This document shows, piece by piece, positions 37,201 to 49,200 of a stretch of DNA of 64,000 nt. This DNA is from Acanthosoma haemorrhoidale (taxonomy: Eukaryota; Arthropoda; Insecta; Hemiptera; Acanthosomatidae). Below the pieces are notes generated by a model, which was not told where the DNA came from, did not search any database, and saw nothing but the letters and a program-made list of their open reading frames with translations. The stretch lies in contig OV884012.1 of assembly GCA_930367205.1 (NCBI GenBank), positions 54,333,239 to 54,397,238 of the forward strand, read 5' to 3'. Numbering within the stretch: the first letter of the stretch is position 1; every line of letters starts with the position of its first letter. The translations under genes were made by a program, and so were the position numbers.

Positions 37201-40200
37201 CATTAGCAAAATATTAGCATTTCACTATGAATGAGTTATCCTTTATGGCACAATTCGTCTGTCATTGATTTAATGTAGCCAATGCTTAGAAGAGAAACGA
37301 GATCTAAGGAAATGAAAATAATTAATTATCCTCGTTCATTCGAATTTCCTAGAAAAGGAATTTGATTTATTGCGAGAGTGCTAGAGAACTATTAATATTA
37401 CAAAATACAATTCCTTGAACCATTCTCTCACCATTAATACTAGGTTATTACAAAAGTCCTTCAGCGTGAAAACATTACTAGTTTTAAAATAATATATTAA
37501 ATCCACAAATTTGACTCTATTGTTTATAATATATAATGTATCATTGTTTACACTGACTAATCCTTAATACCGATAATGCGCCCCAACAATGTATTTAGGA
37601 TTAGATATTGGAAAAAGAATTTCTGAAGAACAAATTGTGATTCTTAATAATTTAAGACGCTTCCGGGAAAATGGATCAAGTGTGAAAGTGGCAGCCGAAG
37701 AGGTCTGTTCGGTGGGAGGTGAGGAAGTGCTGAATCGAAATTAGGCAGCGCGATCGCTCGAACGCTTCGATGCTGAGAATACAAATTTTCAAGATCAGGG
37801 CCGGTGAGAGCTGTCAATCCGGGTGAGCAATCCCTGGCCCCCAATAAATTCACATGTTAATACATTTTTTGTTACTTTTTATGTAGGTACTTGGGATATA
37901 GATTAACTGGAAATGAACGTTAATATTTAAATTGTCAAATTTAAATTGAACAAGACCGTTAAATTCACACGGTGTTAAATATTGCAACAAATACTACAAC
38001 ACAAAATTACGTGATTAATATAAAATTGTCTGAATCTAGCCAATTATTTTACAAATAACACTCGTTTTATTTAGAGTTTTAAAAATACGAAATAGTTGAT
38101 ATATAAAATTATATCAGTTACTGTTCAAAGTAGGAATATATCAGAGGTCAGAATGAAAACAATATTTTTTCAACTAACTCAAAATATTATTATAAGCTTC
38201 AATAAGTCTAAATGAATACATTGCCCGGATGAGACTGATACCAGGCCTAGATTCACATTCGACTAACGAAATTACCATTTATTGAAGAACTGTAAGACAA
38301 AACTTGAGTAAGTACAACTATACAAATTGTTATCCTGGCCCCTCCCTCTCGCCGGACCTGTTCAAGACCCCCCTCCAGCGTGCCACCGTTCAGTTGTAAA
38401 TGATGAACAATCAATTACTCGAATGTACGTCATGATACGTGTGTGACCCGATGAGGGTGAGGTCAATAGAGGCTTTTGAGAAGACATTAGTCTAAGAACA
38501 TGTACTTTTGTAACCGCCTATTACTATCCAATAATACTAGTTGTATACACAATAGTTTAGTATTTATATATTTTTTACGGTTTGCTACTCCTATCCCGAA
38601 GCAAAAACATATATTGTTTATGATCCTAGTGGTTCATAAAAAAACTAGCAATTTTATCCAGACTGTTGGATCCCGAAGTCTCTATTCGTATTCACCTGTC
38701 TGTGTGTTCAAGGCTAGCGGACGTAAAATTATCCATTTTAAATAATCTGAAAAAACTAAACGTATATCCAACGATCAACAACCTACTCTAGGTAGTATCT
38801 TTTGTTAGTAGATCTCATAATAAAGACAAATGCGGCCTCCTATCGATTAACTGACCAGTTTCTCTCTCCCCTAAACTTTTCCAAGTTGCTGATCAGAAAT
38901 TATTTTAGATTTAGCGTATTGAGTCCCCCCCCCTATGGTTTAGGGCACATTAAGGACTGGAACGCAAAAATTAATCCAAAGGTATAGGTATTTTAAAAAA
39001 TGCGTTTGGTTAGGATGGAAATTTAATGTCACTCCAGTCGATTTCGATGGGTTTTATTTTGTCACATATAAAGATATAATCACATATAACGAAATTTTAG
39101 TATTCATGTTTTTGAGTATGTTTTTTTGGTTCTCCTTTATACTGAAACCTAGATGGTTTAAAAAATAAAATAATATGATTTTTGGTCAATAATACAGAGT
39201 AGTTTTTTACAATCATTTGATAAGTATTTAAGAAGCTTGACTAGGAGACTCCAACCAGCGATCGGACATATCTCTATATTTTCCTTTCATTTCACCATTT
39301 ATATATTATTAAAATATTTACATTCTTTGAAAGATAACGTAATTTTATTTTTAACTTTAAATTTATTTTATTAGTGATTAACAGCTGTTTAAGGTTCTTT
39401 TAAACAAAATAATCATGGCAAAAGATTATATTTAATTACAAATAAACAAAAAGAAACTTATATTAATTATACTTGTCTATATTTTTTTCCTTTTTCTTTC
39501 TTCAATTCTCTTCATTCTTTAAACAAAATTAATACTTCTTCTCTTCGTGCTATTTCTCTTCCGTTCCGCTTCCAGGCCAACAACAAATAACTTACAGAAC
39601 TTGTTATTTCATCACTTGACTCAGACACATATATCACAGGCTGATTCCAAACTAGGGAGAGAATAATTCTGTGTTCTCCTCATAAAACAACAACTATACT
39701 ATATCACTGGCCAAAACTAGATGAGTAATTCTGTGTTTGCTCATCATGATACAACCACAACTATACTATAAATGTTTTTCCATTATCACTAGACCCAGAC
39801 ACCTATAAACTAGGCCGGTCCCATAACTAGAGAGAGAATAATTCTGTGTGTGTTTTCATCATCACAACAACCAGTATACTACCTTTTGTTTTTTCCTCCA
39901 CTCTCAATTGTTTTTATTTTGCCTTCTTGATAAGTTGGATTAAAGATTATATAAAAACTCCACAATATCTAATATCACAACAATATATTTAAACAAAATA
40001 AAATTAGTTTCCATCATAGTAGCTAAATTATGATGACACAACATCAACAATGATGTGAGCGCTTCCACAACAAACCCCCTTCACCTTATACAAAAAACAC
40101 ACACGAGGTTCTGTTTATTCAGAGAGCCGGTGTTGAATAACCTGCTGAGGAGGTCCTTCAATTAAATCATTATTAAGAAGGCTTCTGTACTGTTACCTCA

Positions 40201-43200
40201 CTCACGACAAAGGCACTGTCTGCCTTCTCAATAGCCTTCCATGGCGCTGTTGCCGGATCGGGTCTTGTCTCAGGAGCGATCTTGGTTAACATGTCCATTG
40301 TCTAGTAGAGTAGATCGCTGGGCGAGTTAGCTATTCATGGCAGGGTGGCTAGCTGCTTCACATTATCCCATACCATCAGTACGTTTAAATTATACGCAGA
40401 AGTTTTGGGCTTTTCCATGGCTTCAAGCTTGTGGACATTGTTGGATTGCGCTGATATATACAAGTATTACACTTTTGGCGGGAAACATGGGTATTTCACA
40501 CCTTCTCCGTTTAGTCTTTGTGTTCTTCTCACCGTTTGAAACTGCCCTGAAATTATGAAGTCGAGGTGCCTAAAGTATTTTCTAGCCCTCATGGTTATGC
40601 GTTCACATACAAAGAAAGATAGTTCATAGTTTTTTTGTATCAATTTATTAATAGTATTTATAAATTTTTTTTTTCAAGGAAGTAAACAACCTTGGAAGTT
40701 GATCACTCTCTGCCAACGCGATCCTCATCCTATGCTGGAGTTGCCAGCGATGAGGAGGCGGGCGTGTAATGTACACGGTCACGGTGCTTGGGCGAAATTA
40801 CTTTTTTTAATTTGTTTTTTATTTCCGGATAAATGAGAAAGAAATTGTATGTTTTATCAACAACAACGTTACATCAGAATAAGGAAGATATTGTTCTCAA
40901 GCACAGACCATCACAAGAAATAATCCCTATCATTTAAATCAACTCTTCTGCTTGGTAAGCAAACCTTACACTTACAAGTAATTGTATGTATTGATCGACC
41001 TGGTTTCTATTAGCTACATAAAATGAAGTCGTAATTTAATTATATATTTTATTAGGCATAATATGTATATATGTACATAATAGAGCAACCAACCTCAAAC
41101 GGCTTAATTTTATACATAATGTTCTACTAAGAGGTTGGCTGGCCAGATCAAACAACAAGCAATGTCGTGGTGTAACAAAACTAGAGGTAACTACCTAGCT
41201 GGTACTTAAAAAAGGTAACAAACGACTCAGACATGTTGAAGGTATAAAACATTTAACGCCTAGAGACGGAGAAAAAAAAAAGAAAGAGGCCGAATGCCTC
41301 ATGGAAGTAGAATCTGTAGCCATCACAGATATTACGAAACTATAAAAACTTTGATATATAGGGGTGGAAAACTCGACATTAAAGCTCTCCTTGCCTGGCA
41401 TGAGTTCTCATTGATCTGATTGATGCTGCTGGACCAGACCGCAAGTAGGGCCTCTCCTTCCATACAGACGTAAAAGGCCAAACCCTTCAGACTCCTGCCT
41501 CAAGATTACTGAAGAAATCAACTATTACATTTAGGTAATTTCCGAAAAAGTAATTTATATAATATTCTGTTGTAATTTATACTAGTAATTTGTATATTAG
41601 TATTATGTAAGTATGGCTGGCACGAAATATATAGTAAATATTAAACGTAATATATATTAAATGTATTAAATTAAACATAAAATTTACTATAGTATAATTA
41701 GTCAGAGAGGCTCATACAACTAAACGCACAGTTGCACATTCATGGTATCTAAGAGTTTCACGTAAAGTCACACAGTGGCTGAGTTGAATTTTATTTTATC
41801 TAACAGCGCTAATATCTTTCCCGGGATACTTTTTTTATTTACAGAAAGGGGGAAAACAGACAATTCGTCCGGGATATCCCTGGGAAAACACGTAGTTCAG
41901 AGGTAATTGGGGATGTATGGGGGTTGAGGAATAGAATGAACACGCATTTGTAAACTTTCCATAGCTGGAGATTTTAGACGTTGTCCCAGAAGAAGCGAAA
42001 AGAAAATGTGTAGCTCGTGTTACTTAACAGTCATGAGCTTAAACCATACATTGTATTGCGGTTGGCATAGTAGGGTGAAACAACAGCATGACATATACTT
42101 TCTAACGCTGCTGGGCTGGAGTTTGATGCGGAATCGTGAAGATCTTCGCATAAAAGCGGGCAACTTATGGTCTGTTGGCAAAGCCTCTACCTTTTACTAG
42201 TTTGAATAGGCAACCGCTTTATGGAAACTCTTTTGCAACATGCATTGGCAACAGTAGAAAAAAAGTGACAGCATTTATGCAATCAAATTGCTTTAAGTAA
42301 TAGAAATGTTTCTGTATTTTTTTTTTAACTCATCTTGAGAAATCATTAAAATCTAGATATAAATTATAATATAAAAGAATCCTAAATGGTTGCCTAGTTT
42401 ATCAAATTCTCATACTTTCATTATCTGAAACATTTAATACTCGTTAAGCTCTAGACATATGCAAATGGACAGAAAAAAAACCTTTTAGAATGCCTGTTTC
42501 ATTCCGTTGGATAGGAAACTAAAATTTGTTAATAAATAATTATTTTTTATTATATATAGAGAGAATAGCATATAAAAGGAAGAAAACTGCCGATAACGGA
42601 ATAAGCGAGAAGGGCTTTAACAGGGGGCTAGAAAAAAGCCCGCTAACAATCCTTTTATTTTTAGGTTGGGTCTGAAATACGTAAGGGTGAGTTCCCATTA
42701 AGGGCAGGTAGTAAGAATGTCCTGTCTGGAGCCACGCCCTTCTATTACAGAACAGCAAATGAAAGAAATACAATCGATCTGTCTAGAGAATTGAACTTAT
42801 AACTATCATGTCTTCAACCGTCACACTTATGAATGCCCTTCTTCAATATTCATCCATATCTTAGCAGCGTTTGTTATATTGGTAATGAATACTTAAAAGT
42901 TTGTAATGCTACTACTAAGAGCTAGTATATAACCAATTGCTTACACATCTCTGGTTTGAAAAACATGAACACTTCTATGAAAGAGGTAGTTTTTCTCCAA
43001 AAGAGTGTCAAATAAAGTGACATCCTAAGCGCTCTACAATTCGTCATGTTTACGAACTCCAAAGTAAACATTCTAACAGCACCGAAATAACATAGACAGG
43101 TCAAAGGGCGTGGAAATCTATTCGTCAAAGAGCAAGTTGGAAGAAATGAAGAGATACTAACTGTGAGTTAAACATGAGATGTGTAGATTCCTATTAATAA

Positions 43201-46200
43201 TTAGGTACTCTTTTACCCTAACATAATTCTGACTTATATTAAGAATATGTTTATAAGAAGAATCGTGTGTAAAACCAACAGAGCCTGCATCCAAAATCAA
43301 CGCTTTATCGATGATGTTAATCAAAAATAGATAAATGCTAACTTAGATGATTCGTTTATGTGTGCAGAATCCCTTAGACATGAAAGACAAAATGGCGGAT
43401 GGAGGTAGAAGACCGGAAGGGAGAATACCAGTAGAGTGCCCAAGGGGGGGGGGGGGTGTAAAGGTTAGGGAGACTGATTGGATTGGGAGCAAGATGTACA
43501 AAGTGGAGGTAGGAAGGCGGCAATTACTTATTTGACCTCAGTCTCTACGCTGAGATGCAGAGAAAGGAGAAGAACAAAAATAACTAAATCTTACATCTTA
43601 CATTACGTCAACTGCTAACATAATCATTTATAGACTATGAAAAAACGATAATGACGCTTTCATTGACAAAATGATGAAGTGGCAATAAGCTGCATCGTCA
43701 CTGAATTCCTATAAGATAACTATTGTATTTCGTAAGGCATCTTCACATCCGTTATAACTTCTGCTAATAATCCCATTCATAACCGGAGCAATTCATTAAT
43801 GGACTTGTACAGAAATTAGAATTGTATCAGCACTCATAAGATCAGCATAGGACACAAGAGACAATAGAGTTTAACGGACTTCCCTGAAGCAAAACAAAAA
43901 TACCGGCCCACCGATTGCATCGCATCTCGGAGCCTATTGACCTTTTCAATGGTACAGCCTCACTCGGTCACAATAAACCGTTTGCAATGAATGACTCCTT
44001 ATCTCCCAGATGTATCTGAGGTGACATGACTTCGGTCTCTTTGTACCGGCTTGAAACTTGGGCACTTGTCGAGCGATTAATACTAGGAAAAGAATCTAAC
44101 GCCCATGATGGTGTAGCGATGGAACTATATTATGATAATTAATATAACTTTCATAAAAGTTCTGATGAGATATAATAATTAGTCTAATAATTATTATATC
44201 TCATCAGAACTTTTATGAAAGTTATATTAATTATCATAATATAGTAGTCGGGGGAAGGGGGGGCGTAAATAGACCTCCCCACCCGAAATGCATTAACGGA
44301 AGTGTGAAAGTACTTCCAAAAGTATATTATGTAATGTGTTTGTAGTTTAATATCTTGAATTATAATACAAATATTAACGAAAAAAATAAATGCTTAATTT
44401 CGGCCCCCCTCTGAAAAAAATATTCCTGGCTAGGCCCTCTTTATTACTTATAGGGAGACTAACAATTATATCAATTTCTTGCAGAAGATTCCTTGGCATG
44501 TCTTTGAAAACACAAGGGTAGAATAAAACTAGCTCCGGATCAGGAATTATAAGGTCGCATTGGGTTGAATCCGATTCGGTTGTTTACGGCTTTATTCAAC
44601 ATATTTTTTTTTTAATTTCATATGATTGATAATATCAACATCAATAACCAATTATAACCCGTTAACACCCTAATCTATTGAAATGCAGTTGAAATTGAAT
44701 CTCCTGCTGTAGGGGTCGAACGCAGACCTTTAAAATCTTTCCATCGCTACACCATCATGGGCGTTAGATTCTTTTCCTAGTATTAATCGCTCGACAAGTG
44801 CCCAAGTTTCAAGCCGGTACAAAGAGACCGAAGTCATGTCACCTCAGATACATCTGGGAGATAAGGAGTCATTCATTGCAAACGGTTTATTGTGACCGAG
44901 TGAGGCTGTACCATTGAAAAGGTCAATAGGCTCCGAGATGCGATGCAATCGGTGGGCCGGTATTTTTGTTTTGCTTCAGGGAAGTCCGTTAAACTCTATT
45001 GTCTCTTGTGTCCTATGCTGATCTTATGAGTGCTGATACAATTCTAATTTCTGTACAAGTCCATTAATGAATTGCTCCGGTTATGAATGGGATTATTAGC
45101 AGAAGTTATAACGGATGTGAAGATGCCTTACGAAATACAATAGTTATCTTATAGGAATTCAGTGACGATGCAGCTTATTGCCACTTCATCATTTTGTCAA
45201 TGAAAGCGTCATTATCGTTTTTTCATAGTCTATAAATGATTATGTTAGCAGTTGACGTAATGTAAGATGTAAGATTTAGTTATTTTTGTTCTTCTCCTTT
45301 CTCTGCATCTCAGCGTAGAGACTGAGGTCAAATAAGTAATTGCCGCCTTCCTACCTCCACTTTGTACATCTTGCTCCCAATCCAATCAGTCTCCCTAACC
45401 TTTACACCCCCCCCCCCTTGGGCACTCTACTGGTATTCTCCCTTCCGGTCTTCTACCTCCATCCGCCATTTTGTCTTTCATGTCTAAGGGATTCTGCACA
45501 CATAAACGAATCATCTAAGTTAGCATTTATCTATTTTTGATTAACATCATCGATAAAGCGTTGATTTTGGATGCAGGCTCTGTTGGTTTTACACACGATT
45601 CTTCTTATAAACATATTCTTAATATAAGTCAGAATTATGTTGGAAGTACTTTCACACTTCCGTTAATGCATTTCGGGTGGGGAGGTCTATTTACGCCCCC
45701 CCTTCCCCCGACTACTATATTATGATAATGAGTTATAATTAATATAACTTTCATAAAAGTTCTGATGAGATATAATAATTAGTCTAATCAAAGATGTAGG
45801 AAACGGTTTTTATTAAAAGCTGCGAATATTCAACAGCCAATGATTTTGTAAATCACAGACTAATAAATATAAATCCATTGTTATTAAGAATTGTGGGACA
45901 TATACACTTTTATGACCTGTTTTAAATTTGTAATCAGGACTGATTTCACGTAATTCGTTTTGTCCTTTCATCTGAGCTCCTATTGGCTGTGCACAATATT
46001 AATTCACAGCTAACGTCATATCCTACTCTCAATTGTATTCTGGCCAATAATAAATAAAATATGCTAATGATTGCAGACCTTGGAGTTCTTGCTTCATGAA
46101 AGTAATAGCATATCAAAACGTGACAATCCAGATAGAAACGATAAGCTTTTAGTGTTTTTTTTTCAGTGATTCATATCATAATAATCATTCATTTACAATA

Positions 46201-49200
46201 AGTTTCTTTCTAACAATTTAACGAAACAATTCATTTATTAAGATACCAAATAATTTTTTAAGGATAATTTTTATTTATAAGTTTTGTGTATAAAAGTATT
46301 AGTGCTAGTTTATTTGATTCGAACCAAATAAAAAACAATATATTGTATGTGAGTATACTGTAAATATAGTTAGAATGAGACTGGAACGCAATGTTGTAGG
46401 TATCCTTTGAATGACATCATTTATCACAATTACCCTTTGCCATATTGAAGATTTTTATCGAAAAAAGTATAAGGTTCACAGGCACAACTTGGTAATTTCA
46501 AGAAATATTACTGCAAATTAAAAGTAATGAATGTGCCTTAGTGATAATGCATACTCCCAGAAGTTATGTTTTGAGCACAATCCACCCAAACTAGAATTGA
46601 GATTAATATTTTCGTTCTATTTGTTCTTTGTGTTCCATTCTATGTGTTCTTTCAGACAACGCTCTAACAAATTTCCATTTTGAAAAGGTTTGAGGTGTTT
46701 AGTTTTTTTACAAAACTTTTTATTAACAAATTTTGAAGTAACATTTACAAAAACCATTTGGAATCGTATATTTAAATACGCATAGTAAAAATCTTTTACA
46801 ATTTTTACATCTATAGCAAAATTTCGCAGAAGTGATCCCAAAAGCTGGGATTGATTAAAAAGGACGGCAAGGAATGGAAAACCTCAGAAATAAATGCTCC
46901 AGATGATGAGGGTACACTATGCAGATTGCGTCATACACTAACTGCAGCTTGTATTTTGGATCACCGAGAGACAAGCCAACCACGTCCAAAAGTAAAAGAA
47001 AAGAGAAAATTATCTTGCAAAGTCCCTAATTCACATCTCCTTCTTAGAGACAATGAAAAAGCGGTGAGGTAGGTAATCAAATTTTTAAAGGAAGTTAATT
47101 TTGTCCACATAATCTAGCAAGACAACGAGTACCAAAGAACTAACAATAAACATGTAATCTAAATTAATCGTAGTAAAGGGGTATTTAGATTAAAATTTCA
47201 TGATATTTTATTTTAAAATAATGTTTTCTAGATTGTAAAAATATTTCTTTTTAATTACTATGTCATAAAAGGTACCTTATATATGAGGTACGCTTTATTT
47301 TATTAGATGAATAACGTCATTGATCTTCATTAGAGCTCGATCAAAATTGTTTAAAATCTTTGTTTTAACTTTTACAAAGACTGTAACCAATGCGCCGATG
47401 GCCACAGAGGCTGACAGCAGGAGACACCATTTGACCGACACTAAATGACGAGATCGCCGATTTGTACAGGGTAGCTCAGCAGGTAGAGACCTCAAATGAA
47501 TATCAGAAAAGTCCCCCGGGTTTCAATCCCGTCCCTGTCAGTTTATATTTTCTTTGGCTAATAGTTATTAATAATTAATAATAATAGTAGGATCTGTACA
47601 AGAACGAAATTGTCTACACTGTCTTAAATGTGGCTTAATTGACTAACGGGATGAATGAGTTTTAACATATTAAGTCATCCTTAATGTCACTCGTGGTTAA
47701 AAGCTTATTAAAAACTTCATATTAAACTTTTACTTAACTATGCCTTAAGCAGCACGTACGTATGTAAGCTACGACAGATTCTAAGCCGTCATATTGCAAT
47801 ATTGTAATTACTACTTTGTAATATTTTTGCAGACTAAACTATGTAACCTGTATGTAAACTATGTGAACTAACTCATATTCTTTGTGCAATATTTCGCACT
47901 TTAATAGTGATTACACGGCCTTACTTTTGGAGGTTGTCCTTCTGAGAAAACATTTCAGCCACAAGGTTGTTCTAGTGTTTCATTATTCATTAAATTAATT
48001 TTTTTACAGAATGCTGAAAAACACAACTGCCTGTGTTGCAAAAATGCTCATTCTTTTTAAAGTTGACCGAATGATCTTTTTCATAAAATATTTATAATTT
48101 TCGAAACGTAGGTTAATAAGATTCAAACATAGTCGTTATTATATTTTTTTGGTCAGCAAATTGAAAAAAAAAATATGTTTATGATTTGGGGGTGCTGAAG
48201 TAATTATTTAATTAAATATTGCTAATATATTATTATATAAGTTCGGCAATGTTCTTATTTCCAAAGAAATTGTTAATTGCAATTTTATGGTCTGTAATAT
48301 AGAGATGGGTTTGTTTTGATGCACTTAAAGAATTGATACTGTTACTTCGAAGAAGGACTGATCAATACTGCTCAATATGGATAGAAATTAATATTTCCGT
48401 CAGGGGGTTGTGACAACGAACGATCACAAAAAAAAACTACTTTATGTACTTTGTTTTGAGAATGACAGAAATTATACAATATAGATACAGCAACCAATCA
48501 AAACCTAATAGGCAATCAAAACATGGTGATAGTCTTCCCTATATGGTATTAAATATTATTGTAAGTGGTTAGCACCCCTCCTTCATGAAAAACGCGGTAT
48601 GTCATTTATCTCTAGATTTTAATCCAATTGAACTCGACAGTATCTGATTATTATGACCAAGCCCCGGATTTATATCCAAATGCATATTCATTTTACACTT
48701 TTTTTAAAATAACTTGATTATATATTCAAAAATCAACTCTTTATAAATTTTTTAGTAAATTTGTATACTGTATATTTTTGTATATTCGGCCAAAATTTGT
48801 CTTTTGGGCGTATTTAAAGTTAAAGTGGATATATGCATATTTTAAATATTTTTTTAAAAATTTTAATCCAAAGACTTCCTTTTAAAGTAATAAATAAATT
48901 AAACTAAATTATAATATTAAATTGAAGTGTTAAAAATTCTTTTTATTTTAAATTATGTTGACTTTGATGCAGGTACTAAGAACTGTTTTTGTCTACATCT
49001 AAGGAAATTCGTGAAAAATATCTGATGAGGGGGGGGGACCCCACCTCCCAAGAATCATTTTTCTGTTTAGTTTAACTCGTTTAAAGAAGCAATGCAGAAC
49101 CATGTCAAAAACCAATGCACCTATAAAATCTGTAGATGAAGAGAGGTTGTTTTCTATATATCATTATTATTACCTGATAAACGATTCAGTTTCACAGAAG

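Noticed and set aside
43347..45540. Two ORFs (43,347-43,535 and 45,340-45,540) in the inverted-repeat arms
   Set aside because: They are on opposite strands of identical sequence in different frames and contain homopolymer translation (Gly and Pro runs); no protein likeness.
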